Shown: positions 1 to 6,883 of the stretch, piece after piece | How the letters are laid out: each line of letters opens with the position of its first letter | Position numbering within the stretch: the first letter of the stretch is position 1 | Assembly (NCBI GenBank): GCA_904501925.1 | Contig: CAJGCO010000020.1 | Location: 1 to 25,676 of the forward strand | Reading direction: 5' to 3' | Length of the DNA: 25,676 nt | Source: an uncultured Alphaproteobacteria bacterium | GTDB taxonomy: Bacteria > Pseudomonadota > Alphaproteobacteria > RF32 > CAG-239 | Position numbers and translations under genes: made by a program | Notes under the pieces: model-generated | Database searches by the model: none | Told to the model about the DNA's origin: nothing | Seen by the model: the letters and a program-made list of their open reading frames with translations, nothing else

Positions 1-2
1 AA

Positions 3-350
3 TTATTTTTTGATAATAGAATCAACATCAACTTTGGCTTTTAGGAATTCTTTATCAATTTCACCTCTAATTTCAACAATATCATTTTCATTTACAGTAA
101 GACCACGCCAATCTTCGTTATCAATTTCAATGATAATATTTGCACTACCGTCACTAAATTGGTATTTTTCATCACCTAAACTTTGTGTAATCTTTCCTTC
201 AAGAACAACAGGAGAATCGTCTCGCAATTCTAATGCTTCTTTAACAGTAATTTTACTGATTGTTGGACCTGTATATCCACCTTGAGCATAAGAATTTCCT
301 GTTAAACCCAAAATAAGAGCTAAAGCAGATACTAGAGTTAACTTTTTCAT
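3..350 (-). CDS. Secreted OB-fold stress protein (YgiW/BOF family)
   Basis: 115 residues with a clear Sec signal peptide (MKKLTLVSALALILGLTGNSYA, cleavage likely after the AQ/YA region near residue 22), so the mature protein is probably periplasmic. The mature part, from about residue 30, reads like the bacterial OB-fold (BOF, YgiW/YdeI) family: a 'TVKEAL.L.DDSPVVLEGKI' opening, a central 'YQFSDGSANIIIEID' strand pair, then 'W.GL.V...D.VEIRGEID' and a C-terminal 'VDVDSI'. Known members are small periplasmic proteins linked to stress tolerance (peroxide, metals, cationic peptides); the ligand is generally unclear. The start is supported by an AGGAG ribosome site about 7 nt upstream. Full length for the family, and it stands alone in its direction here. 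Confidence 0.85.
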   Translation of the reverse strand: MKKLTLVSALALILGLTGNSYAQGGYTGPTISKITVKEALELRDDSPVVLEGKITQSLGDEKYQFSDGSANIIIEIDNEDWRGLTVNENDIVEIRGEIDKEFLKAKVDVDSIIKK

Positions 351-386
351 ATTTTTTCTCCTAATTAAAATATTATTTCCTTTTGT

Positions 387-415
387 ATGTTAAAGTGGAG
401 TTTTTTTTTAGGCAA
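387..415 (-). promoter_or_regulatory. Candidate promoter of the OB-fold protein gene
   Basis: On the minus strand a TTGCCT -35-like hexamer (410-415) and a TAACAT -10-like hexamer (387-392) are separated by 17 nt, upstream of the OB-fold gene. Spacing is ideal but the match is moderate and the region is AT-rich, so this is a plausible call only. Confidence 0.4.
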
Positions 416-511
416 AATAAAAATTGTAGTTATTAGTATGTATAGTTTAAGTGTTTGATTATATGTAAATAAAATATTTTCTTTACTTATTTGATAAAAC
501 AATTTAGAAAA

Positions 512-1447
512 ATGATGAAATTATATGGGTTTAGTTTGATTATGGAAAATTTGAATTTTTGGATTGTTATTAGCTTTTGTTATCCAATGTTATTTGGCGC
601 AAATAACATTATAAATGGGATATTAGTAAATAGAGGTTTTAGAAATCCTTTTGTTTTGACTTTTTATAAATCCATTACAAATGTGTTGTTTGTTCCTTTA
701 TTGTTTATATTAGGAGAGGTGAGTTTTCCGTCTTATTGGTTGTTAGTGTTATATTTTATAGTTGCATTGTTTGATTTGGGGTATTTAGTTCCATATTATG
801 TGGCACTAAAACATATTGATACATCTATTGTAACAGCTTTGTTTGCATTAGGAAGAGTTGTTATTTTGGTGTTGAGTTATGTTTTTTTAGATGAACGACT
901 TAGTTTTGTTCAATATTTGGGGTTTATGATAATTATATTATCTTCAATTTTTTTAAGCATAACGAGTTATAAAAATATTACATTAAATAAAGCTTTTTAT
1001 TTGATGGTGCTTTCTTCGTTTATGCATAGTTTATTTTTGGTTTTAGAAAAGTATGTAATAAATAAAGATGGTAATTGGGTGAATATGGTGTTTTATCCAT
1101 CAGTTTTTAGCATGATTATTCCTTTTGTTTTGTTTTTTAGTGTAAAGCAAAGGCGAGAAATTGGTTTTAATTTTGCGTTATTTAAAGGGAATATAAAATT
1201 ATTTATAATGATGGAAATATTTAGTTTTATTGCTCTTTGTACAATTACATTTGTTTTGCCGTATATATCAGTTGAAGCAAAAGCAGCCATTTCTTCTACA
1301 ACGCCAATATTTGTATTGATAATTGGTGTTATATTGGGAAAATGTTTTAATGTGAAAATATTAGAAAATATTACTAAAAAAGAAGTGATAAAAAAAGTTG
1401 CTATGTTTTTACTTATTGGTGTTGGAACATATTTAGTGGTGATGTAA
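512..1447 (+). CDS. DMT superfamily (EamA-like) transporter
   Basis: Polytopic inner-membrane protein with about ten hydrophobic helices in two halves, the layout of the drug/metabolite transporter (EamA) superfamily. The family-like cues are the end of the first half ('HIDTSIVTALFALGRVVILVLSYVFLDERLS', the usual position of the 'P...ll.....l.E.....' motif) and the matching end of the second half ('ISVEAKAAISSTTPIFVLIIGVILGK'). The substrate cannot be told. The start is uncertain: the frame opens with TTG at 491, ATGs lie at 512 and 515, and another ATG at 542 would put translation directly before helix 1. None has a good Shine-Dalgarno. I use 512. It is flanked by the divergent OB-fold gene and, downstream, a separately promoted small membrane protein. 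Confidence 0.75.
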   Translation: MMKLYGFSLIMENLNFWIVISFCYPMLFGANNIINGILVNRGFRNPFVLTFYKSITNVLFVPLLFILGEVSFPSYWLLVLYFIVALFDLGYLVPYYVALKHIDTSIVTALFALGRVVILVLSYVFLDERLSFVQYLGFMIIILSSIFLSITSYKNITLNKAFYLMVLSSFMHSLFLVLEKYVINKDGNWVNMVFYPSVFSMIIPFVLFFSVKQRREIGFNFALFKGNIKLFIMMEIFSFIALCTITFVLPYISVEAKAAISSTTPIFVLIIGVILGKCFNVKILENITKKEVIKKVAMFLLIGVGTYLVVM

Positions 1448-1454
1448 AAAATAC

Positions 1455-1483
1455 TTGATTTTTTTTATTGTAAGGCATATAAA
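1455..1483 (+). promoter_or_regulatory. Promoter of the 133-aa membrane protein gene
   Basis: TTGATT (1455-1460), 17-nt spacer, TATAAA (1478-1483). Good sigma-70-type geometry, about 30 nt before the ATG at 1514, giving a short AT-rich leader without an obvious ribosome site. Confidence 0.55.
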
Positions 1484-1513
1484 GTGGCTGTTTTATTATA
1501 ATTATAATGTATT

Positions 1514-1915
1514 ATGGAAAAAGAAAAAAAGATTTATGCAAGCGTTGCTACTGTTTTGGCGCTTATGTTTGTGATCTCTCTTGTGTTTTTTGTGGTTAAG
1601 CATGATTTTGATTGGTTGATAGCAACATTTATAGCAATATTGCTGGTTGGTAAACCATTAAATTATTGGTACGATAGGCAAGTGGAAAAGAAAAATCCAC
1701 TGAGCTTTAGGCGTGTTAAAAATGCTTTGAACTATGTGGTTGAGAAATACGAGGGTACTAAGGAAGACTTTATTCGTGAGAAGGGCGAGGAGATGTATAA
1801 CCATTTCTTGAGTATTGGTTATATTCATGAACCTCGTTGTAACACCAATAAAGATGTGGTTTGCTGGGAAGTAACCAGACTTGGTATTATTCGTAGAGAG
1901 AGTGTGCATCGCTAA
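1514..1915 (+). CDS. Small two-TM membrane protein with C-terminal winged-helix-like domain
   Basis: 133 residues that I do not recognise as a named family. Two hydrophobic helices lie at roughly residues 8-28 and 32-50, followed by a charged cytoplasmic-looking domain. The C-terminal stretch ('EEMYNHFLSIGYI ... VVCWEVTRLGIIRRES') has the look of a small winged-helix fold: an amphipathic helix ending in 'L..GYI', a turn, and a 'W.(L/V)T.LG' strand/helix as in many bacterial wHTH proteins. This is only a pattern resemblance. It has its own promoter (1455-1483) and is followed by a strong intrinsic terminator, so it is a monocistronic gene. A role as a membrane-attached regulator or adaptor is possible but not shown. 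Confidence 0.75.
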   Translation: MEKEKKIYASVATVLALMFVISLVFFVVKHDFDWLIATFIAILLVGKPLNYWYDRQVEKKNPLSFRRVKNALNYVVEKYEGTKEDFIREKGEEMYNHFLSIGYIHEPRCNTNKDVVCWEVTRLGIIRRESVHR

Positions 1916-1935
1916 ATCTAGAAAGCGATTTTATT

Positions 1936-1978
1936 AAAAAACCTTGTAACCTGTTTGGTTATGAGGTTTTTTGTTTTT
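1936..1978 (+). terminator. Intrinsic terminator after the 133-aa membrane protein gene
   Basis: Stem AAAAAACCT / AGGTTTTTT with an inner AACC/GGTT pairing, then a T-rich tail. It ends transcription before the trpS promoter. Confidence 0.85.
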
Positions 1979-1993
1979 AAGAAGGGGATATTA

Positions 1994-2022
1994 TTGACAA
2001 ATGATATGCTTTGTGATAAATC
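1994..2022 (+). promoter_or_regulatory. Promoter of the trpS operon
   Basis: A perfect TTGACA -35 (1994-1999) is followed 16-17 nt later by ATAAAT/TAAATC as the -10 region. It lies just after the preceding terminator and about 30 nt before the trpS start. Confidence 0.6.
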
Positions 2023-2051
2023 GGAGTAAAGTTTTTTGATTTAAGGATAAA

Positions 2052-3113
2052 ATGATGAAAGATATTATATTAACAGGTGATAGACCTACTGGTAAGTTGC
2101 ACTTAGGGCATTATGTTGGTTCGCTAAAAAGACGTGTGTTAATGCAAAATAGTGGTGAATTTGATAAGATTTTTATTATGGTTGCTGATGCACAAGCTTT
2201 AACAGATAATGCAGATGATATAAATAAAGTTAGAAATAATATATCAGAAGTTGCTCTTGATTATCTTTCTTGCGGATTAGATCCTAATAAATCTACTATT
2301 TTTATTCAATCTTTAATTCCAGAACTTTGTGAACTTACTTTTTATTATATGAATTTGGTTACAGTTTCTCGTTTGCAGAGAAATCCAACTGTTAAGAATG
2401 AAATTCAATTAAGAGGATTTAAGCAAAGTATTCCTACCGGATTTTTTACATATCCTATTAGTCAAGCTGCAGATATTACAGCATTTAAAGCAAATGTTGT
2501 TCCAGTTGGTGAGGATCAATTACCTATGATTGAACAAACAAGAGAGATTGTTCGTTCATTTAATAGTTTATATAAAGAAGTTTTGGTTGAGCCACAGGCT
2601 GTATTACCTGAAAATGAACTTTGTGCAAGATTACCTGGTCTTGATGGGGCTGCTAAGATGAGTAAGTCTTTAGGTAATTGTATTTATATTTCGGATAGTG
2701 AAAAAGATATTAAGAAAAAAGTGCAAAGTATGTTTACTGATCCAACCCATTTAAGAGTTGAAGATCCTGGACATACAGAAGGAAATGCTGTGTTTACATA
2801 TTTGGATGCGTTTTCAAAAGAGGAACACTTTAGTGCATTTTTACCTCAATATGCGAATCTTGATGAATTGAAAGCGCATTATCGCAGAGGTGGTCTTGGT
2901 GATGGAACTGTTAAAAAATTCTTGAATGAAATTTTACAAAATGAATTAAGACCGATTAGGGAAAAAAGAGAAGTGTTTGCTAAGGATTTGGGTGAAGTAT
3001 TTAATATACTTAAAAAAGGTAGTGAAGTTGCTCAAAGTGTTGCAGCACAAACTCTTGATGAAGTTAAGAGCGCTATGGGAATTAACTATTTTAAGGATAA
3101 TTTATTGAAGTAG
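2052..3113 (+). CDS. trpS: Tryptophanyl-tRNA synthetase
   Basis: Charges tRNA-Trp with tryptophan in the cytoplasm. It is a class I aminoacyl-tRNA synthetase with both ATP-binding signatures: the HIGH-type HLGH at residues 17-20 in 'TGDRPTGKLHLGHY' and KMSKS at 202-206. The TrpRS-typical 'PVGEDQLPMIEQTREI' lies at about 151-166. At 353 residues it is slightly longer than the approximately 330-340 usual for bacterial TrpRS. Two consecutive ATGs (2052 and 2055) start the gene; an AAGGA site at 2043 is better spaced for the second. It is the first gene of an apparent three-gene operon (6-nt gap to the next gene, which overlaps the third by ATGA). Confidence 0.97.
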   Translation: MMKDIILTGDRPTGKLHLGHYVGSLKRRVLMQNSGEFDKIFIMVADAQALTDNADDINKVRNNISEVALDYLSCGLDPNKSTIFIQSLIPELCELTFYYMNLVTVSRLQRNPTVKNEIQLRGFKQSIPTGFFTYPISQAADITAFKANVVPVGEDQLPMIEQTREIVRSFNSLYKEVLVEPQAVLPENELCARLPGLDGAAKMSKSLGNCIYISDSEKDIKKKVQSMFTDPTHLRVEDPGHTEGNAVFTYLDAFSKEEHFSAFLPQYANLDELKAHYRRGGLGDGTVKKFLNEILQNELRPIREKREVFAKDLGEVFNILKKGSEVAQSVAAQTLDEVKSAMGINYFKDNLLK

Positions 3114-3119
3114 AATAAA

Positions 3120-3461
3120 ATGGAAGAAGGTAAAGGTGATATTGAATTTTCTCCAGTTTTAATTATGGAGTATATTAAGCAGTCTAGTATTGGTAGATAT
3201 TTGGCTAGCGATAATATTGATTTTGATGTGAAATTTAAAATGCCAAAAGAATATTATGAAGAGATGATGAGATATCCTCTAAAACCTCAGTTTATAAAGT
3301 TTGATATAAATTATGATGAAAGTAGTGAAATTCTTAGTGTTAGAGCCGGTTTAGATGTTATAAACAGGTTTAGAGAACAAAAAGCTATGGTTGAAATTGC
3401 ATCGCTTTATGAACAACATTATGCTCAGAGATATAAAAAGTATATTGAGGCTTTGAAATGA
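3120..3461 (+). CDS. Hypothetical protein in trpS operon
   Basis: 113-residue soluble, acidic protein with no signal peptide or membrane segment, and no family I recognise. It contains a conserved-looking central part ('FKMPKEYYEEMMRYPLKPQFIKFDINYDESSEILSVRAGLDVI') and a Tyr/Lys-rich C-terminal helix ('HYAQRYKKYIEAL'). The pattern of alternating strands in the middle suggests a small alpha/beta fold. It begins 6 nt after the trpS stop with only a weak ribosome site and ends in an ATGA overlap with the hydrolase gene, so it is probably translated by coupling. The link to its neighbours is only positional. Confidence 0.75.
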   Translation: MEEGKGDIEFSPVLIMEYIKQSSIGRYLASDNIDFDVKFKMPKEYYEEMMRYPLKPQFIKFDINYDESSEILSVRAGLDVINRFREQKAMVEIASLYEQHYAQRYKKYIEALK

Positions 3462-4306
3462 TAGAAAAATTTGTTTTTGATAGTGGTAAAGAAGGTACAA
3501 AGTTATTGGTATTAGGCGCTATTCATGGTAATGAAGTGGCAGGGCCTAATGCTTTAAGACAAATTATAAAAGAGATAGAAGATAAAAAAATAAATATGAC
3601 TAATGGGCGTTTAACTCTTGTTCCTGTTTGTAATGTTGAAGCAAATAAAAAAGATGTAAGACAAATTGATGAAAACTTAAATAGGGTAATGAGAGAACAT
3701 CAAAATCCTAGTACATATGAACAGAAGTTAGCAAATGAAATTTGTTTATTAATAAAGGATTGTGATATTTTGTTGGATTTACATTCTACACATTGTAAAG
3801 GTGATGAACCTTTTGCTTTTTGTGATTATCCAGATGAAAACAATTTGAAACTAATTGAAGGTCTTGATGTAAAATATGTATTAAAAGGATGGCCTCAGAT
3901 ATACGATGCTCAAGGGGAAATTGAAGATTTTTCAACAGAAAGAGCTGCAAAAAACTATAATAAATCTGCAACAACTTTGGAATGTGGTTATCATAAAGAA
4001 GCTGGTGCAAAGGATGTTGCTTATAATGCTGTTGTTAATACATTAAAAGGTTTTGGCTTGATAGATGGTGTTGTTTCTAATAAGATAGAAAAAACATCAA
4101 TATTAATGAAAGAATATGTTGTTAAAAAAAAAGAAGGACGCTTAACTAAAAACTATAAACATCTTGATAGAATTTATAAAGGTGAAAAGATTGCTCAGTA
4201 TGATGATGGGCAAGAACTTTTTGCAGTTGATGATGGATACATTTTGCTTCCCAATTTAGAGGCTGAAATTGGGGCTGAATGGTATTACTTTGGAGTAAAA
4301 GAATAG
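3458..4306 (+). CDS. Succinylglutamate desuccinylase/aspartoacylase family metallohydrolase
   Basis: 282-residue zinc-dependent amidohydrolase of the AstE/AspA family, related to M14 carboxypeptidases. The zinc ligands are visible: H23 and E26 in 'GAIHGNEVAG' and H109 in 'LLDLHST'. The substrate-binding 'DENLNR' lies at 71-76 and the likely catalytic glutamate is E175 in 'TTLECGYH'. A C-terminal beta-rich domain follows ('IYKGEKIAQYDDGQELFAVDDGYILLP'), as in family members that deacylate N-acyl amino acids. The exact substrate cannot be read. Its ATG overlaps the TGA of the 113-aa gene, and its own stop lies one base from the stop of the convergent GNAT gene, leaving no room for a classical terminator. 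Confidence 0.85.
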   Translation: MIEKFVFDSGKEGTKLLVLGAIHGNEVAGPNALRQIIKEIEDKKINMTNGRLTLVPVCNVEANKKDVRQIDENLNRVMREHQNPSTYEQKLANEICLLIKDCDILLDLHSTHCKGDEPFAFCDYPDENNLKLIEGLDVKYVLKGWPQIYDAQGEIEDFSTERAAKNYNKSATTLECGYHKEAGAKDVAYNAVVNTLKGFGLIDGVVSNKIEKTSILMKEYVVKKKEGRLTKNYKHLDRIYKGEKIAQYDDGQELFAVDDGYILLPNLEAEIGAEWYYFGVKE

Positions 4307-4307
4307 A

Positions 4308-5075
4308 TTATTTGAAGTTTGCTTTTCTTTTATATGTTTCAAGAGCAAAATCAAAGTTATATGTATTTTGGTGCTCTTGTTTTTCCCAGATTAAACTTTG
4401 AGTTTCTTTATTTAGGCTAACGCCATGGTATCCTCTTGATATTAGGTGTTGCATTTTCATAAATAAAGATGGAATTTTTTGATGAATGTTATTACCCAAA
4501 AACATACTATATGATTTTTTATTATCTTGAATTGTTGGTAATGGTTTGTTTTTTATTGGTTTTTCAAGATAAATAACTTTTACTCCATCGGATGGATCTA
4601 AATCTACCTTTGTAATTTGCATATTGTGATGAAGTGCATTTATCCAGCTTGCAGGGTTATCTACTGCAATTTGAATAATTGAATATTTTCTATTTTCATC
4701 TATTTCGTGTTTTTCAATATGTTCAAGCATTTTTTTCATTAAAGAAGAACCTCTGTATGCAGGATCAACTAAAATTGCTTCAAATATAAGTAATTCATTA
4801 TTTGGGATGTTTGATTTATATTCAGGCATATCTCTTTGTTCTCCATTTTGAGGGAGACTATATACCATTTGAGCAATTAAGTTGTCATTATCAAAAATGC
4901 CAAGCATATGTGATGAGCTACCATTTAATGATTTCATATAATCTGATTTTGTTCTGTGTAGAATAAAATGCTGTTCATCTGGATGAAGATTAGAAATAAT
5001 TCTGTCTTGTAAGCCCATTACATCTTCTAAATTTGATGCGTTTAATTTTTTTATGGTTAAAAGTTTTTTTTGCAT
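4308..5075 (-). CDS. GNAT family N-acetyltransferase
   Basis: 255 residues when started at the ATG at 5075, which has an AAGGA site 9 nt upstream. The frame is open 17 codons further, to 5126, but that ATG falls inside a terminator hairpin, so the shorter start is right. The acetyl-CoA-binding motif A is at about residues 104-116 ('VDPAYRGSSLMKK', the P.YRG.GL pattern with Ser in place of one Gly), preceded by the central strand 'ELLIFEAILV' and followed by 'IIQIAVDNPASWINALHHNM', where the 'N..a...y.k.Gf' motif normally lies. A C-terminal extension (about 180-255) is unassigned. The substrate is unknown. Its leader carries an Arg-rich mini-ORF plus terminator, which may regulate it. Confidence 0.75.
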   Translation of the reverse strand: MQKKLLTIKKLNASNLEDVMGLQDRIISNLHPDEQHFILHRTKSDYMKSLNGSSSHMLGIFDNDNLIAQMVYSLPQNGEQRDMPEYKSNIPNNELLIFEAILVDPAYRGSSLMKKMLEHIEKHEIDENRKYSIIQIAVDNPASWINALHHNMQITKVDLDPSDGVKVIYLEKPIKNKPLPTIQDNKKSYSMFLGNNIHQKIPSLFMKMQHLISRGYHGVSLNKETQSLIWEKQEHQNTYNFDFALETYKRKANFK

Positions 5076-5100
5076 AATTAAAAATCCTTGTAGTTTGGTT

Positions 5101-5130
5101 AAAAAAAAGGATTTGAGTTTGCTCAAATCC
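5101..5130 (-). terminator. Intrinsic terminator between leader RNA and GNAT gene
   Basis: On the minus strand GGATTTGAG-CAAA-CTCAAATCC forms a perfect 9-bp stem followed directly by eight T. It ends a transcript that begins around 5242 and sits about 25 nt before the GNAT start codon. That position fits either the end of a small RNA or an attenuator of the GNAT gene. Confidence 0.9.
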
Positions 5131-5157
5131 GACGTATGCTTATCTAAAAACAGATAA

Positions 5158-5217
5158 TCATCGTCGCATTTCCAATCTACGAAGGCGTAGAGTATTATGT
5201 GTAAACTTTGTACTCAT
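5158..5217 (-). CDS. Possible Arg-rich leader peptide (19 aa)
   Basis: The ORF reads MSTKFTHNTLRLRRLEMRR and starts about 25 nt after the predicted transcription start. Five of its last nine residues are Arg, and it ends with CGA CGA TGA, the CGACG part of which is the 5' arm of the second leader hairpin. That geometry is typical of leader peptides whose translation controls RNA folding. The ribosome site is weak (GATTAGAG directly upstream), and an ORF of this length can occur by chance. Confidence 0.35.
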   Translation of the reverse strand: MSTKFTHNTLRLRRLEMRR

Positions 5218-5248
5218 CTCTAATCTAAATTTATTAAAACTATGTGCT

Positions 5249-5276
5249 ATGATATCAGATTTGTTTTTTTTGTCAA
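5249..5276 (-). promoter_or_regulatory. Strong promoter of the leader RNA/GNAT unit
   Basis: On the minus strand a perfect TTGACA (5271-5276) and TATCAT (5249-5254) are separated by 16 nt. Transcription would start near 5242. Confidence 0.75.
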
Positions 5277-5291
5277 TAATATTTTATATAA

Positions 5292-5323
5292 AAAAACCGT
5301 ATTCATTTCAGAATACGGTTTTT
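5292..5323 (-). terminator. Intrinsic terminator of coaD-HD
   Basis: A 13-bp stem (AAAAACCGTATTC / GAATACGGTTTTT, six-base loop) lies just after the coaD-HD stop codon. The stem is flanked by A/T tracts on both sides, so it could work in either direction, but only the minus-strand gene needs it. Confidence 0.9.
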
Positions 5324-5330
5324 AAAGAAC

Positions 5331-6464
5331 TTAAAGTAGCTTTCTTAATTTGAAAATTTCTTTTCTGATGTTTTTTCTGGCTTGTTTTTCATAAAGATTG
5401 AAGAAACAATCTGTGTTGAAAATTTGTTTACGTTTTAACATCTTTATAAGAAATTCTGTTCGGGCGAGTGCATACTCTTTATCCGAATAGATAGAGTATT
5501 CTTGGCGAATACTATTGCAATAATCATTCCAAGTTTGAGAAGATTTTGTTCCCAAAATGGCAAGATCAAGGTCAGCAATAAGTCCTGGTTCACCCGTTAG
5601 AGGTTCTACATTAGTGTGTTTTGTAGCCAAAATTAGGTTACGAAGAACTTCTTTGGGCTGATAGAATGTAATACCATCCCAAATTTTTTGGGTTTCTTCT
5701 ATGGAGCGTTCTTCATTATCATTTTTGGTTATATCATACACATAATCGTGCATGAATATTGCAAGAATGATGTTGAAACTATTTATAGAAGCCAATTCAT
5801 TGCTTGAAGCATGTTTTTTAAAGATGTTGAACATATTTATCATATAACCAAGATGTGATAAATTGTGGTATGGACGAGATTTGTATGTGTTTATTAAATC
5901 TTTCCAAAGACTTTCAACTCTAGGAACGTATGCCTCGGCAAATAAATTCTTGAAATGTGGTTTTAGGTATATACAAAGAAGTTCTTGATGTACGTTTTTG
6001 GGTACATAGAGTGAGCAGACAATGTATTCGTCAAGTGCCAAAAGAGCTCTGACGAGACTTGATGAGGTTGACTTGAGAGTAAAATCTTCTTGCCAGATAA
6101 GCTTGGTTTTGATAGAGAGACCTCTAATTTGAGCAAGCTTTTCATTGATTGTGGCAAAAGATACTTCGTTATCTAGCTCACTTTGGCTTCTGATGCCACG
6201 AATGAGTGTATCTGCATTGTATTTTATTGCAACATCAATGGTTGTTCCTGTGTTGCAAACAATAGTAATCTTCTTTGAGGTTTGAAGATCAGCCAATACA
6301 GATTCAATAATTCTTTTTCTTTCATCTAGCGAGAATAGATGTTTTTTTGTTTCGTTGTTACTGATACAAATAATTAACTCATCATACTCTTTAAGAGTTT
6401 TTTTTACAATGTCTAGGTGCCCTAGCGTAAAAGGATCAAAAGATCCTGCAAATAAAGCTTTCAT
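5331..6464 (-). CDS. coaD: Pantetheine-phosphate adenylyltransferase fused to HD-superfamily phosphohydrolase
   Basis: A 377-residue fusion. Residues 1 to about 165 form a complete CoaD domain, which makes dephospho-CoA from 4'-phosphopantetheine and ATP. It has the nucleotidyltransferase (T/H)xGH region in 'GSFDPFTLGHLDI' (H16), 'RGIR' at 89-92 and 'SSSLVRA' at 134-140. Standard CoaD proteins end at about 160 residues. From about 175 to the end lies a complete predicted HD-superfamily metal-dependent phosphohydrolase of the COG4339 type: 'YHNLSH' 199-204, 'HD' 239-240, 'NEERS' about 250, 'ILATKHT' about 278-284, 'DLDLAILG' 298-305 and an 'E.QAR.NI..EI' tail. All presumed metal ligands are present. 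The gene has its own promoter (6516-6543) and terminator. There is no clear ribosome site, but the MKALFAGSFDP start matches the family exactly. The second domain's substrate is unknown. Confidence 0.9.
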   Translation of the reverse strand: MKALFAGSFDPFTLGHLDIVKKTLKEYDELIICISNNETKKHLFSLDERKRIIESVLADLQTSKKITIVCNTGTTIDVAIKYNADTLIRGIRSQSELDNEVSFATINEKLAQIRGLSIKTKLIWQEDFTLKSTSSSLVRALLALDEYIVCSLYVPKNVHQELLCIYLKPHFKNLFAEAYVPRVESLWKDLINTYKSRPYHNLSHLGYMINMFNIFKKHASSNELASINSFNIILAIFMHDYVYDITKNDNEERSIEETQKIWDGITFYQPKEVLRNLILATKHTNVEPLTGEPGLIADLDLAILGTKSSQTWNDYCNSIRQEYSIYSDKEYALARTEFLIKMLKRKQIFNTDCFFNLYEKQARKNIRKEIFKLRKLL

Positions 6465-6515
6465 AATGGTAGTAAAAATTATATGATTATAAAATAATAT
6501 TTATTTGAGCTATGG

Positions 6516-6543
6516 ATTATGTGTTAAAAAAACTTTTTGTCAA
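6516..6543 (-). promoter_or_regulatory. Promoter of coaD-HD
   Basis: On the minus strand TTGACA (6538-6543), a 16-nt spacer and CATAAT (6516-6521) give an expected leader of about 45 nt before the coaD start. Confidence 0.65.
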
Positions 6544-6553
6544 GTTAAAAGCG

Positions 6554-6883
6554 TTAATTTGATTGTTCAATTTCAACAATAAATCCTCCAACTTCTTGAA
6601 TTGGAGTATTCTGATTTACTATATTGTCGTTTGGTGATGTTGGAATTTGATGCATTCCTCGATGTAGTTTATTTTTTTTATGATGTTTATGATAAAGTCT
6701 ATTTTCGTAATTATAATAGTTGTCTGAGTAATGACAGCGACCACAATTTCCAACCATAATCCCTGCCATAAATACTAAAATTAAAAGAACAAGCATCATA
6801 AATATTTTTTTACAGTGACAGCATTCACAGTAAATATCGTTGTTATTTGAATTGTTGTCATCTTCTTTTGGGGTATTTACCAT
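6554..6883 (-). CDS. Cys/His-rich single-pass membrane protein
   Basis: 109 residues when started at the ATG at 6883, which has an AGGAG site 7 nt upstream (the frame extends 8 codons further without support). Layout: an Asn/Asp-rich N-terminus (about 1-17), a cysteine cluster 'CECCHCKK', one hydrophobic helix 'IFMMLVLLILVFMAGIMVG', a second cysteine pair with His ('NCGRCHY'), a Tyr/Asn-rich stretch, a basic His-rich segment ('HKHHKKNKLHRGMH') and an ordinary C-terminal tail. I know no family. Cys clusters on both sides of the membrane plus a His-rich segment suggest metal binding or thiol chemistry, but this is composition-based inference. It lies upstream of coaD-HD on the same strand with no visible terminator between them. 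Confidence 0.65.
   Translation of the reverse strand: MVNTPKEDDNNSNNNDIYCECCHCKKIFMMLVLLILVFMAGIMVGNCGRCHYSDNYYNYENRLYHKHHKKNKLHRGMHQIPTSPNDNIVNQNTPIQEVGGFIVEIEQSN

Larger units (their letters stand above)
5101..5242 (-). ncRNA. Structured leader RNA or small RNA upstream of the GNAT gene
   Basis: A transcript of about 140 nt is predicted from the promoter at 5249-5276 to the terminator at 5101-5130. It contains three stem-loops in order: CTACG-CCTT-CGTAG; a two-part stem with outer CGACG/CGTCG and inner TTATCT/AGATAA; and the terminator. The first and part of the second hairpin overlap a 19-codon Arg-rich ORF (5158-5217). It can be read as an independent sRNA or as a leader that attenuates the GNAT gene. 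I could not find a convincing antiterminator pairing for the terminator arm. No Rfam family is claimed. Confidence 0.5.

Noticed and set aside
1444..1467. A/T-only hairpin after the DMT transporter as a terminator
   Set aside because: The stem is only A-T pairs around a short loop; too weak to call, though it could contribute to ending transcription.
5101..5260. tRNA or tmRNA-like gene in the spacer between the GNAT gene and coaD-HD
   Set aside because: Checked both strands for cloverleaf arms, a T-loop GTTCRA and a CCA end; none fit. The hairpins are explained by a leader or sRNA.
5331..6464. Possibility that coaD and the HD domain are two separate genes
   Set aside because: The frame is continuous, no start codon with a ribosome site lies at the domain boundary, and one promoter and one terminator bracket the whole.
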